64,000 bases of DNA from Candidatus Obscuribacterales bacterium (lineage in GTDB: Bacteria; Cyanobacteriota; Vampirovibrionia; Obscuribacterales; Obscuribacteraceae). Position numbers and translations under genes: made by a program. Under the pieces are notes generated by a model. The model had not been told where the DNA came from and did not search any database. It saw only the letters and a list, made by a program, of their open reading frames with translations. Of this stretch, positions 8,404 to 18,312 are shown piece after piece. Within the stretch, counting starts at the first letter, position 1. Every line of letters starts with the position of its first letter. Where the stretch lies: NCBI GenBank assembly GCA_019637435.1, contig JAHBVO010000002.1, forward strand, positions 1,155,519 to 1,219,518, in the 5' to 3' direction.

Positions 8404-8865
8404 ATGCCACGGTATACTGCTTCTAGCTTGGTTTCTCGCAGGTCTCGTTTCGAAATCGGTGTGTTGGTGAGCAATACGACGGCACAATCACAATCAGAAG
8501 TTCAGAAAGAACAGCCCGGTGCGCATGAGGCAAGTGGACGCCACCTGTTGCTGACATTGAACGATTGCAGTCCCCATCTATTAAATGACATTGACGCGCT
8601 CCGCGAACTCGCCGGCGCGGCTGCTGTAGCGACCGGAGCTACGGTACTAAATATTTGCGCGCAAAAGTTTGAACCACAAGGAGTGACAGTGGTCGTCGTT
8701 CTCGCTGAGAGCCACGCCAGTCTCCACACGTATCCTGAAGTGCAGAAGGTTTTCTGGGACTGCTTTACCTGTGGGACGATTTGTGACCCGGAGAAAAGTG
8801 TGACTGTTTTGCAAAAGGGACTTGAGGCTCGAACGGTTTCTTCCCAAATAATTTGCCGCCAGTGA
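8404..8865 (+). CDS. speD: S-adenosylmethionine decarboxylase proenzyme
   Basis: Makes decarboxylated AdoMet, the aminopropyl donor for spermidine synthesis, in the cytoplasm. It belongs to the short bacterial class (SpeH type). The self-cleavage site is Glu102-Ser103 in LAESHAS, where Ser103 becomes the pyruvoyl cofactor. His108 (SLHTYPE) and Cys123 (FTCGT) are the expected processing and catalytic residues. The chain is 153 residues, about 25-30 longer than usual, because of a polar N-terminal extension of about 40 residues; GTGs at 8461 and 8467 would shorten it. GGAGTGGG upstream of 8404 favours the long form. No spermidine synthase gene lies nearby. Confidence 0.9.
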   Translation: MPRYTASSLVSRRSRFEIGVLVSNTTAQSQSEVQKEQPGAHEASGRHLLLTLNDCSPHLLNDIDALRELAGAAAVATGATVLNICAQKFEPQGVTVVVVLAESHASLHTYPEVQKVFWDCFTCGTICDPEKSVTVLQKGLEARTVSSQIICRQ

Positions 8866-8909
8866 TTTCTCAAGGCTGAACCCGGATTTCACGCCGGTTG
8901 CGCCTTAAG

Positions 8910-10073
8910 TTAGAAGGTCGAAATCGATTCGAGCTTGGTGCGTTTTCCAATCTCCGACGGTTTCATCATCTGATTAATTGCGAAGGTCGCAAGCGCAACT
9001 ATAAATAGAGCGATAAAGATTCCGAGGAAGGTTTGAGCATAACTCTCTCGCGGTCTCTTACCCTCCGGTCCAAGACCTGGATCTTTGATATTAGAATTGC
9101 TGGGCAGGATGAAACCGCCAGTGGTGACAAGCACTGGTTTGATTATTTCTTGAGTCATCACTGTTCTTGTATTCAAACCGTTAAGCGCTTCAAGCAACTC
9201 TTCCATTGTCTGAAACCTTTGGTCGCGATCCTTTTTCAAGCACTTCGCCACAATTGCTTCTAGAGCGGCTGAATATCGTCGGTTACCGTTGCGATCGCTT
9301 AATGCCGGCGTTGGCAAATTGGCGTGCATGTTTATTGTTGCCAATGCGTTATCGCCTTGAAACGGTGGCACTCCGGTGAGCGCTTCGAAGAAAACGCATC
9401 CCAGGGAATACATCTCACTGCGTTCATCATATGTGTAGCCGAGCGCCTGGTCCGGCGGCATGTAGTTGGGGGTACCGACGATTGTTCGTCCATGCAGAAT
9501 GGTCGGTTCTTGATTCAAATGTTTTGCGGTAGCTAAACCGAAATCAACAATTTTGACTTTTAGATTCTGGCTACCAGTGTCGTCTTGAGAGCGGTCGACC
9601 ACGAGAATGTTCGAACTCTTAATATCTCTATGAAAAATGCCTTTGTGATGAGCATGCGCTAAACCGCTTGCTGTCTGCTTCATCACAGCTACTGCTGCAT
9701 CCGTGTTCAAGGGACCGGTCTCTTTGATAATCTGTTCTATGGTTGTTCCGCGCACATAGTCTAGAACCATATATGGTGCTAGACCATTAACCGCTCCGAA
9801 GTCCAAGACTGTGACAATGTTTGGATGTTGAAGATGACCGGTAGCTTTAGCTTCGCGCTGGAGGCTGACAAAGTGTTCCGGGGTCAGGGTTTTCAAACAC
9901 TTTATTGCGACTTTCTTTTTGAGCAGCCGGTCGCGGCAAAGGAAGACCAGACCTTCTGCGCCAGTACCGATTTCCTTTAGAGGCTTGTATCGGTCTAAAG
10001 GGAAAATATTCGCGTCAACGGCGATTTCATTTTCCTGTACGGTGTCCGCTTTGCGGTCCATGGCAGTAAGCAC
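8910..10073 (-). CDS. Membrane-anchored Ser/Thr protein kinase
   Basis: Hanks-type kinase of 387 residues with a cytoplasmic catalytic domain (about 28-300) and one C-terminal transmembrane helix (about 348-368), leaving almost nothing outside. The catalytic set is complete: Lys58 (VAIKCL), HRDIKSSN (Asp150) and DFGLA (Asp177). The activation segment reads GTPNYMPPDQ, sharing with the 1129-3501 kinase an Asp in place of the APE Glu; the two domains are clearly related. Lacking a sensor domain, it probably depends on a partner or on clustering. The start is GTG 10073; ATG 10061 is the alternative. It is divergent from the alpha-2-macroglobulin gene. Confidence 0.9.
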   Translation of the reverse strand: MLTAMDRKADTVQENEIAVDANIFPLDRYKPLKEIGTGAEGLVFLCRDRLLKKKVAIKCLKTLTPEHFVSLQREAKATGHLQHPNIVTVLDFGAVNGLAPYMVLDYVRGTTIEQIIKETGPLNTDAAVAVMKQTASGLAHAHHKGIFHRDIKSSNILVVDRSQDDTGSQNLKVKIVDFGLATAKHLNQEPTILHGRTIVGTPNYMPPDQALGYTYDERSEMYSLGCVFFEALTGVPPFQGDNALATINMHANLPTPALSDRNGNRRYSAALEAIVAKCLKKDRDQRFQTMEELLEALNGLNTRTVMTQEIIKPVLVTTGGFILPSNSNIKDPGLGPEGKRPRESYAQTFLGIFIALFIVALATFAINQMMKPSEIGKRTKLESISTF

Positions 10074-10345
10074 TCATTCCGGGACCAAAACGGTACCATG
10101 TGAGCGTGTTCAGGACAAGTAAAACTGAGGTCTAGGGAACCTTCACTTAGCCGCTTTGCGCTTCGGGAATTTCTTTGATTTCGGACTGTTTTTGGGTTAA
10201 TGTCAAGCGCTTCGGGGCTCTATCCCTTACCAGTGCAGACACCTGGGGTTTTTCCTGGAATTGCTTATTGCGGGAAACAATGGGCAGATTCACTGGTCAA
10301 GGGGTTTACAATGCACCGTTGAAGGAACTTATCGGGGGAGGCGCC

Positions 10346-13300
10346 ATGCGTCGACGCATGTACAGGGACAAAAAACTTTCCAACTTCATCTGCTCTTACC
10401 TTGCGATCACCTTGATGCTGTTTAACGTGATTCCAATGCAGCATATGCAAGCGCTGGCAGCCGACACTGGGGAAAAGCCTGCGGATGCCGATGAGCCCAA
10501 GACTGAATTATCGTTTTCCGTAAAGGAAAGTCAGACACCTATCGAAAAGGGTGAGAGCGTTCCGTCCGTACCCGCAGCGGATCTGCCGGTAAAGCGCGTT
10601 TTGGATCTTTTAAACCGTTTATCGCCCCTGCAAAAAGTTGATAAGAAGGCTTTTGTAATTCCTGAGGATTCGCTGGTCAAGCCGAAGATCCCTGGTATTC
10701 AGACACTTGAAACGTTCCCTCCGAAAGATACAACGCCGCGTGAGAAGCCGGTGGTCGATGAATCGAAAACGCCGCTTTCTGTCATGCGCGTCAGTCACAG
10801 CGGTGTAGTCGACGAAGTGACTCAATATGCGATGACCTTTTCGCAGCCGATGGTCCCGATCTCGGAGGTCGGCGCCTTTGACACGATTCCAGCCGTGCAG
10901 ATGAAACCGCAACCTGCCGGTAAATATAAGTGGGCTGGAACCCAAACTGTTCTCTTTGAACCTGAACGTGGGCGTTTTCCAAAGTCTACTGAGTACACAA
11001 TTACTGTACCAGCCGGCACGCAATCCACCACCGGTTCCAAAGCTGAGAAACCGATGTCGTGGACGATGACGACGCCGACTGTCACCGTGAAAAATTTCTA
11101 CCCGCAGGGTGGACCTCAAATACAGTCACCAGTAATGGTGGCAATCTTCGATCAAGACATTGATCGCGATGCTGTTTTCAAAATGATAAAGGTGTCGGCC
11201 GGCAATCAGACTTTTGACGTGCGAAAAGTCGATGATGAGACAGTCGAGAAAGATCCGACTCGCAAGTCTCTCGTGAGCAACCTGCCGAAGAATCAGTGGC
11301 TAGCCTTCCAGGCTGCTAATCCGTTGCCTCTCGGAACGTCCGTCAAGGTTTCATTCCCCTCTGGAATTCCGTCGGCGGAAGGACCATTGAAAACATCGAA
11401 GTCGCAGGATTTCACGGTCTCAATTCATGGTGCGTTCAAACTGGTCAGATCGCCGGAGCCTGGTGTGTCGGCTGAGCGCTGGGCATATCGAGCATTTCTC
11501 TTCTCGAATCCAATCGATAATTCGAAGGGCAAATTCGACGAGAAGATGATCAAGATTACTCCTGAAGTCAAAGACGCGGAGTGGCAAGTCGGCGGTGCGC
11601 AAGTCTGGCTTCGCGGCAGATTGAAGCCGTTCACAAAATATACGGTGACCTTTGATAAAGAGATGGTCGACACCTTTGGTCAGACTCTTGGTCGAAACGT
11701 AGTGGGTAGTTTCACAACCGGTGCGCTAAATACGCAACTGCGTCAGATGGATGCGATGAACACCATCCCGTTCGGTCAAAAGCCGGTGGTGACGATGTAT
11801 GCGCAAGCCGTGCCCCAAGTGAAGGTCACTGTTTTCAAAGTCTCACCTTCAGATTGGAAGACGTTTTCCAGCAACCATTACAACCAAGATTTTTCAGTTG
11901 GAACTCAAGTCGGTTCCAAAACGTTTAAGGTAGGAGATGAGGACGTTGAATTCGACTTCGACCTCAGTCCGTATTTAAAGAACGGTCTTGGGCAGTTTGT
12001 CTTGCGTGGTGAAACTGTCGGAGCTCCCAAAAATTACAACCAACAGTTCAACTCCTGGGTTCAGGTAACGAAGCTTGGTGTTGATGCGTTCAAGGGCCGT
12101 AACCTGGTTGGTCTTGTGACGACTCTGGCTGATGGCTCTCCAGTAGCAGGTGCAGAGCTTTCGATTCTCGAAAGTAAAAACACCGCCGTAAGCGATGCGA
12201 GCGGCTTAGCAAAATTGCCCATCTCGGACAACTGGGAAAAATCAATTTTGCTTATGGCGAAAAAAGGCGACGATGTCGCTTTCGTGCCTGCATCGCAATA
12301 CCAATCTGGTTGGTCCTACAACCAGCGTCAGCCTGAGCTTAAGTGGTATACCGTCACCGATCGGCAGTTGTATAAACCTGGTGAAACTGTCACCGTCCGT
12401 GGTTGGACCAGAGGTTTGCGATTCACTCAAAATGATGCACTCCAGTTGGTGCCGTCGCACGTTGATTCTGTTTCCTATCAGATAAATGGATATGATGGAA
12501 CCGAGCTTGTGAAGGGAGATGCGAAGGTTGACGCCACAGGTGCGTTTACTTTTGAAACCAAAATTCCGGAGAAGATAAACCTTGGAAACGCGAATTTGCA
12601 AATTACAGCAAAGTCCGAGGGCAGTTTCAAATTCTCTCCGACTGAACAACCAACGACGATGAGCAGTTACTTCAATTCAGGCACGCAGACCGCCTATGTT
12701 GAGTTGAAGATACAGGAGTTTCGCCGTCCGGAATTCGAGATGAAGGTTTCATCCTCGCTTGGAACTTCGATGCTTCTTGGTGATACCACTTCGTTGACTG
12801 CGAAAACTCAGTATTATGCTGGGGGCGCCTTGACCGATGCGCCTATCAATTGGTCGATTGCCGCATCGCAAACCCAGTATGCTCCGCCAGGATGGAGCGA
12901 GTTTTCTTTCGGTCACGGCAGTCCGTTTTGGGCAAGGCCCATGATGGATTATCATCGCGGTGGTATCGGCCGCGGTATCTTCCCACCGGGCGGCATGCCT
13001 CCGCAGGAAACCAAAATCGTCAACGGTAAAACCGATGGAGCCGGCGTCAACACAGTAGAGCTGAAATTCGACAGCTTTAAGGAACCGCTCCCGATGTCGG
13101 CTAGCTGCGAGGCGACGGTCGTCGACGTAAACCGTCAGAGCTGGTCCGACAAGGTCTCAGTTCTCGTACATCCGTCCGACACTTACATCGGCGTCAAGCC
13201 GGGCAGATGGTTCTACCGCAAAGGTGAAGCCGTTGATCTGCGCGTGATTGCGACGGACCTCGATGGAAAGGTGAGAACAGGCAGTAAGGCTGTTTTGAAA

Positions 13301-16300
13301 CTGGTTCGCATTGACAAAGATGGCAAGGAGGTTGAGGTCACGCGCCAGAATATTTCCTCCAGCGATCACCCTCAGTTGATAAACCTGATGCCTAAACAAG
13401 GAGGGCAGCACTATGTGGTTGCCACCGTATTCGATGGCAAAAACAGACGCAACCTTACAAAAGTTTCCACCTGGATAGAAGGCGACACTCCCGCTGAAGC
13501 GAGAAAAGCAGAGCTGGAAAACTTGATAGTCATTCCGGATAAGAAAGAATATCAACCAGGCGATACTGCCGAGATTCTGGTTTCTTCGCCGTTCTATCCC
13601 GCTCACGGATTGGTGACTGTGCGCCGAGATTCGATCGTTTCCACGCTACCTCTAGACATGGATTCGTCTTCGAAAACGGTGAAGATACCGATTATCAAAG
13701 ACTATTATCCAAACCTCACTGTGGAGATGTACGTAGCCGGCAAGAACTCCGCATTCGCGGCTGGAAACGTTGAACTGAAAGTGCCGCCACGAGCGCGCAC
13801 CCTATCTCTAAAAGCAAATGCTGCTCAGACCGAGATCTCACCTGGTGGTGATACCACTATTGATATTGATCTGAAAAACGCGGAAGGAAAGCCGGTCAAG
13901 GATGGTCAAGTCACACTGGTCGTCGTTGATGAATCGATTCTCGCTCTAGCCGGCTACAAGTGGCCAGACCCGATGGATGTGTTCTATCCTGAAGCTCAGA
14001 GCTCTGTCGAGAACGCTTACTTCAGGCAGTATGTGATTAAGCCTGCTCAGGAACAGATGCAGGATGAGAACGAGCGACGACAAGTGGGCGGCGCCGTGCC
14101 GCCTCCGTCACCCGTGATGATGAAGGCGGCAGGCCGCGCCCGAGGCACCTCTCATGGAAACCTGGTGGTACCAAGGTCTGCGAACATGTTTCAAATGGAA
14201 GCGCAGAGTGCCGATGCCGGTTTAGCCATGGGCCGTGCGATGAGCGAAGAAGCCGCAATGGCACCAGGCTCTCCACCTATGGATGACAATACACCGATCA
14301 ATGTTCGCTCGAACTTCAACGCCCTGGCTCTCTACGTCCCCTTCATCACGACTGATGAGAACGGCAAGGCGCAAGCAAAACTGCATCTGCCGGATAGCCT
14401 GACTCGCTACAGAATCATGGCTGCAGCAATCTCCGGTGACGACGCGTTTGGTTCTACAGAGTCGAACGTAACCGCTCGCTTGCCGCTCATGGTGAAACCA
14501 TCGGCGCCTCGCTTCTTGCACTTCGGTGATAGATGTGAACTGCCGGTGGTGCTACAGAACCAGACTGACAAGCCTCTGAAAGTCGAAGTCGTTATTCGCG
14601 CGGATAATGCAAAGCTAACAAACGTGGCCGCGACGCGCGACTATGAGAAGACGCCGAAGAGCACTGTTGAAGAAAAGCCTGGCGATGCCGAGTCAAATTC
14701 GACATCCGGCTCGGACTCGTCGTCCAGCCCGAATTCAATCTCCGACGCGTCGTCGAACTCCACGACCGACAAAACGTCCCAGCCGACCGCCGTCTCAAAA
14801 ACAACGGAATTCGCGGGCAAGATCGTTGAGGTTCCCGCGAACGATCGAGTTGAAGTCCGCTTCCCGGTTGCCACCATAGATGAGGGCAAGGCTAACTTCC
14901 AGGTCGCGGCCGTTTCCGGTTCAGCCACTGATGCCGCAGACTTCTCGATACCGATATTGGTGCCTGCCACCAAGGAATCGTTTGCCGCTTACGGACAAAT
15001 CGATAAAGGCGCGATACTGCAAAAGCTCGATAGACCAAAAGATGTCTATGAACAAGTCGGTGGTTTATCCATCTCGACTAGCAGTACCGCTGTGCAGGCT
15101 CTTACCGATGCTTACTTCTATTTGAAGAACTACAGTTTCGGCTGCTCAGAGCAACTATCGTCTCGCATGATCGCCATGCTCTCACTGCAGGACGTGCTGG
15201 TTTCTTTCGGTAAGCTTGACGGCGCCGCGCTAACGGAGTTCAAAGACTTCGTTAACAAGGACATCGCCGAACTTGTTAAACGTCAAAATTCAGACGGTAG
15301 TTTTGGTCTCTGGAAGTTGGGCGAGCAGACTCGCTGGCCCTATGTATCGATTCAAGTGGCTCAAGCTCTGAGTCTTGCCAGCGAGAAAGACTTCAAAGTC
15401 GACTCGGAAGTTTTAAACAAGAGCAGAAACTACTTGAAGAACATCGCGCAACACATTCCGAAAGAGTATAGCGAGCGCACGAAAATCAGTATTGAAGCTC
15501 GCGCTTTGAACGTCCGCTATCGTCTGAAGGACAGCGACGCATCTGCCGCACGACGATTAATCCATCGGGCGTTGAAACCTCAGATAAACTCGAAGGACAA
15601 AAATCCTCCGACTGATCCACCGGTTCCACTCGCGAAACTCTCGAGCGAAAAGATTGCCAGTGACCTCTCGCTGGAAACGGCTGGTTGGTTACTCCCCGTC
15701 ATCTCACATGACAGCGACTCCGCTAACGAGATTGCGATGATTCGCAAATTATTCGATGCGAGTATTAAAGAAACAGCTTCGACTGCATCTGCAAACGACG
15801 GCGGCTATGGTGGCTGGGGATACTGCATCTTCTACTCTCCGAGAAGAACCGATGCGATTGTTCTCGAAGCGCTTATGGAAGATCAGCCCAAGAGCGAGTT
15901 GATACCGAAGATGGTGAAGGGACTTCTGGCGCATCGTAAAAACGGTACGTGGGAAGGAACACAAGAAAACGGTTACATACTGCAGGCGCTCGACAGATAC
16001 TTCAATACCTACGAAAATCAAACGCCAAATTTCGAAAGCCAGGAATGGCTTGGTGACACGCTAGTAGGGCTGCAAAAGTTTGCCGGAAGAACGACTGAGA
16101 CAAAAACTCTTGAACTTCCGATGAGCTTCCTCGCTAAACGCGACGACAGCGAGGTTGTGATAAACAAAGTGGGACCGGGGCGCCTCTATTACAGAATTGG
16201 TTTGGACTATGCTCCGAAGAACCTCGTTCTGAAACCAGCAGATTACGGCTTCTCGGTCGAGCGCACGTATGAGGCAGTTGATGACCCTGATGAAGTTAAG

Positions 16301-16759
16301 AAAGATGCCGATGGGGTCTGGCACTTCAAGAGTGGCTCAACTGTGCGCGTGAAGCTGAAGTTCTCCACACCGGGAGCACGATATCATGTGGCTATGATGG
16401 ACCCGCTCGCCGCTGGAACGGAACCTCTCAATCCGGACCTTTCCGGAAGTAGAACGCAAGTTCCGCCCAATGCGACCAGCACGAAACCGTCCGGCGGACC
16501 GCGGTCGCGCGGTAAAATCCTTCCGACTTTCGAGTCGTTTATCTGGTGGTGGCCGTCGACATGGTTTGAGCACCAGAACTTACGCGATCATCAGGCAGAA
16601 GCGTTTCAATCATTGCTTTTCGCAGGCAAATACGACTACACGTATCTGGTTCGCGCCACTACTCCTGGTGACTACATCGTACCCCCGACAAAGGTCGAAG
16701 AAATGTATATGACCGAGACTTTTGGACGGAGCGGCAGCGATCACGTCATCGTTGAGTAG
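10346..16759 (+). CDS. Secreted alpha-2-macroglobulin family protein with thioester
   Basis: Bacterial alpha-2-macroglobulin of 2137 residues, expected to trap invading proteases in the periplasm or at the surface. An N-terminal signal peptide ends near AxA-A at residues 36-39, with no lipobox Cys. MG/macroglobulin beta-sandwich regions fill the first 1300 residues. The region beginning ALYVPFITTDENG leads into the TED domain with the thioester motif GCSEQ (Cys1600, Gln1603), so covalent trapping should be possible. A Met/Ala/Gly-rich stretch and a Ser/Asp-rich insert lie between these parts and could be bait-like or linkers. I chose ATG 10346 because GGGGGAG lies 5 bases upstream and a signal peptide follows. 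The usual pbpC (PBP1C) partner gene is absent. Confidence 0.93.
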   Translation: MRRRMYRDKKLSNFICSYLAITLMLFNVIPMQHMQALAADTGEKPADADEPKTELSFSVKESQTPIEKGESVPSVPAADLPVKRVLDLLNRLSPLQKVDKKAFVIPEDSLVKPKIPGIQTLETFPPKDTTPREKPVVDESKTPLSVMRVSHSGVVDEVTQYAMTFSQPMVPISEVGAFDTIPAVQMKPQPAGKYKWAGTQTVLFEPERGRFPKSTEYTITVPAGTQSTTGSKAEKPMSWTMTTPTVTVKNFYPQGGPQIQSPVMVAIFDQDIDRDAVFKMIKVSAGNQTFDVRKVDDETVEKDPTRKSLVSNLPKNQWLAFQAANPLPLGTSVKVSFPSGIPSAEGPLKTSKSQDFTVSIHGAFKLVRSPEPGVSAERWAYRAFLFSNPIDNSKGKFDEKMIKITPEVKDAEWQVGGAQVWLRGRLKPFTKYTVTFDKEMVDTFGQTLGRNVVGSFTTGALNTQLRQMDAMNTIPFGQKPVVTMYAQAVPQVKVTVFKVSPSDWKTFSSNHYNQDFSVGTQVGSKTFKVGDEDVEFDFDLSPYLKNGLGQFVLRGETVGAPKNYNQQFNSWVQVTKLGVDAFKGRNLVGLVTTLADGSPVAGAELSILESKNTAVSDASGLAKLPISDNWEKSILLMAKKGDDVAFVPASQYQSGWSYNQRQPELKWYTVTDRQLYKPGETVTVRGWTRGLRFTQNDALQLVPSHVDSVSYQINGYDGTELVKGDAKVDATGAFTFETKIPEKINLGNANLQITAKSEGSFKFSPTEQPTTMSSYFNSGTQTAYVELKIQEFRRPEFEMKVSSSLGTSMLLGDTTSLTAKTQYYAGGALTDAPINWSIAASQTQYAPPGWSEFSFGHGSPFWARPMMDYHRGGIGRGIFPPGGMPPQETKIVNGKTDGAGVNTVELKFDSFKEPLPMSASCEATVVDVNRQSWSDKVSVLVHPSDTYIGVKPGRWFYRKGEAVDLRVIATDLDGKVRTGSKAVLKLVRIDKDGKEVEVTRQNISSSDHPQLINLMPKQGGQHYVVATVFDGKNRRNLTKVSTWIEGDTPAEARKAELENLIVIPDKKEYQPGDTAEILVSSPFYPAHGLVTVRRDSIVSTLPLDMDSSSKTVKIPIIKDYYPNLTVEMYVAGKNSAFAAGNVELKVPPRARTLSLKANAAQTEISPGGDTTIDIDLKNAEGKPVKDGQVTLVVVDESILALAGYKWPDPMDVFYPEAQSSVENAYFRQYVIKPAQEQMQDENERRQVGGAVPPPSPVMMKAAGRARGTSHGNLVVPRSANMFQMEAQSADAGLAMGRAMSEEAAMAPGSPPMDDNTPINVRSNFNALALYVPFITTDENGKAQAKLHLPDSLTRYRIMAAAISGDDAFGSTESNVTARLPLMVKPSAPRFLHFGDRCELPVVLQNQTDKPLKVEVVIRADNAKLTNVAATRDYEKTPKSTVEEKPGDAESNSTSGSDSSSSPNSISDASSNSTTDKTSQPTAVSKTTEFAGKIVEVPANDRVEVRFPVATIDEGKANFQVAAVSGSATDAADFSIPILVPATKESFAAYGQIDKGAILQKLDRPKDVYEQVGGLSISTSSTAVQALTDAYFYLKNYSFGCSEQLSSRMIAMLSLQDVLVSFGKLDGAALTEFKDFVNKDIAELVKRQNSDGSFGLWKLGEQTRWPYVSIQVAQALSLASEKDFKVDSEVLNKSRNYLKNIAQHIPKEYSERTKISIEARALNVRYRLKDSDASAARRLIHRALKPQINSKDKNPPTDPPVPLAKLSSEKIASDLSLETAGWLLPVISHDSDSANEIAMIRKLFDASIKETASTASANDGGYGGWGYCIFYSPRRTDAIVLEALMEDQPKSELIPKMVKGLLAHRKNGTWEGTQENGYILQALDRYFNTYENQTPNFESQEWLGDTLVGLQKFAGRTTETKTLELPMSFLAKRDDSEVVINKVGPGRLYYRIGLDYAPKNLVLKPADYGFSVERTYEAVDDPDEVKKDADGVWHFKSGSTVRVKLKFSTPGARYHVAMMDPLAAGTEPLNPDLSGSRTQVPPNATSTKPSGGPRSRGKILPTFESFIWWWPSTWFEHQNLRDHQAEAFQSLLFAGKYDYTYLVRATTPGDYIVPPTKVEEMYMTETFGRSGSDHVIVE

Positions 16760-16883
16760 ACTCAACCAAACAAAAATGGAAGACCATCGATGGGTCATCT
16801 ACGGATGTCTCATCTATGGATGGGGATGATTAAGATGGTCGACCACAGATAGGTCGTCCGCACTTCTTAAGGTAGTTCCGCTA

Positions 16884-17936
16884 TTAGGGAAGCACGTCTT
16901 TGACGCAGCGAAATCCCACGTGACAGGATGAGGAGTCGGGTGTGGAACTCATGCGTGCGCTGGGTCTGTAGCTGCTGCAGTAACTGGCGTTGCACAAGAA
17001 TGAGCCACCGCGCTGCACGCGCACATCTTGCGCATTAGGATGGCGCGGATCAAAACCGTTGACCGGGCCGGTTGGATTGTTTGCAGGTGCGCCGTCTTCG
17101 CTTGCCTTTAGAAGGTCTTCGTAATACGACGGATGGTAGCGATCTGCGCACCATTCCCAAACATTGCCTGCCATTCCGAACAGTTTATATCCATTGGCCT
17201 TGAATGCCTTTACTGGATTCGTCGCTTCGTATCCGTCATCCTTTGTATTGACGGTCGGAAAGCGGCCCTGCCAAACATTGCATTTATGCTTGTCGATTGG
17301 AGCGTCGCCCCATACGAATTCTTTTTCTCCCAAACCGCCACGCGCGGCGTATTCCCATTCAGCTTCCGTCGGCAGCCGCTTGCCTGCCCATTCTGCGTAC
17401 TTGCTGGCGTCCTCAAAGGAAACTTGCACGACAGGATGGTCACTCATTCCTTCTATAGAACTATCGGGCCCGTAGGGATGTTTCCAATCAGCGCCTTTGG
17501 TCCAGCTCCACCACTGCGAATAATTTCTGGAGTCGGTAATGGGCGTTGAAGGTGTTTTAAACACCAGTGAACCTGGCTCTAAGTCCTCGTCTTTGGGACG
17601 CGGCGTATTGGGTGGCAGATCCTTTTTGATTTGCTCCCAGGAGATTTTTCGCTCAGCGGTGGTCACGTAGCTTGTTTCATCGACGAACTTTTTAAACTGT
17701 GCATTTGTTACTTCGGTTTCGTCCATCCAGAAACTGTTGACCAAAACTCTGTGCTTCGGAAACTCATCGGCGCGCGCATCTTTCCCTATTCCGCCCATGG
17801 TGAATGTGCCACCGCGGATGAGCACCATTCCTCCATGCTTTTCTGTGATTGCGGATGAGGCAACCTCTGTCGTTGACAAGAGTGTCGCGACGGAAAGCAA
17901 AAGTGAGAGTAGAAACTTCGGCGTTTTAGTTTTCAC
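16884..17936 (-). CDS. Exported formylglycine-generating enzyme (SUMF1 family)
   Basis: A 350-residue protein with a signal peptide (about 1-28) and a full FGE-sulfatase domain. The domain starts at GGMVLIRGGTFTMGG and ends at GFRCV. The active-site Cys pair of true FGEs is kept: GGSFLCNASYC gives Cys315 and Cys320, five apart as in human SUMF1, and TPDSSS is also conserved. Many bacterial homologues of this fold lack these cysteines. It should therefore convert sulfatase Cys to formylglycine outside the cytoplasm, yet no sulfatase gene lies in the window. The start is GTG with no Shine-Dalgarno; a TATACT on the same strand ends 7 bases upstream, so a leaderless message is possible. Confidence 0.88.
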   Translation of the reverse strand: MKTKTPKFLLSLLLSVATLLSTTEVASSAITEKHGGMVLIRGGTFTMGGIGKDARADEFPKHRVLVNSFWMDETEVTNAQFKKFVDETSYVTTAERKISWEQIKKDLPPNTPRPKDEDLEPGSLVFKTPSTPITDSRNYSQWWSWTKGADWKHPYGPDSSIEGMSDHPVVQVSFEDASKYAEWAGKRLPTEAEWEYAARGGLGEKEFVWGDAPIDKHKCNVWQGRFPTVNTKDDGYEATNPVKAFKANGYKLFGMAGNVWEWCADRYHPSYYEDLLKASEDGAPANNPTGPVNGFDPRHPNAQDVRVQRGGSFLCNASYCSSYRPSARMSSTPDSSSCHVGFRCVKDVLP

Positions 17937-18290
17937 TGGAGACAGTATAGAGCATCAGCAAGGCTGGAAATGTTCGTCCAGCCAACGAATCGACAGTGGT
18001 AGGACGATATCTGTTTTGTACCAAGGTGCGCCAACAATCGCTGGAACGCACCGCCTGAAAACTTGCGATATTGTTAGTGTCGATAAGGAAACTTTTGATA
18101 TTGCAAGCGTTCTGTGCGAACACTGTGGAGATCTGTGTTGCATTAGGCTTTCGTTCGTGATTTTTGTTTCGTAATTCACCCATGAAGAGGGTGGGAGAAA
18201 CCGCAAAAACCTCAATATCAAAGGCTTTTTAGCACTAAAAAATCACAAACGGTCTGTAACCTGAAATGCATCAAAACCCGCTTACTATTT

Positions 18291-18308
18291 CACCCGGAAC
18301 ACCGGGTG
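18291..18308 (+). promoter_or_regulatory. Hairpin before the YD-repeat/peptidase gene
   Basis: A perfect 7-bp inverted repeat (CACCCGG 18291-18297, CCGGGTG 18302-18308, 4-base loop) lies directly before the GTG start at 18313. The only Shine-Dalgarno-like bases (GGGTGG) are in its right arm, so folding could hide the ribosome-binding site. The rest of the 17937-18312 gap holds no gene that I can support. Confidence 0.4.
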
Positions 18309-18312
18309 GCTA

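Noticed and set aside
16782..16860. Repeated CATCTAYGGATG words and a distant GACCATC/GATGGTC pair after the macroglobulin gene
   Set aside because: Two short imperfect copies and a 45-base loop are too weak to call a repeat family or terminator.
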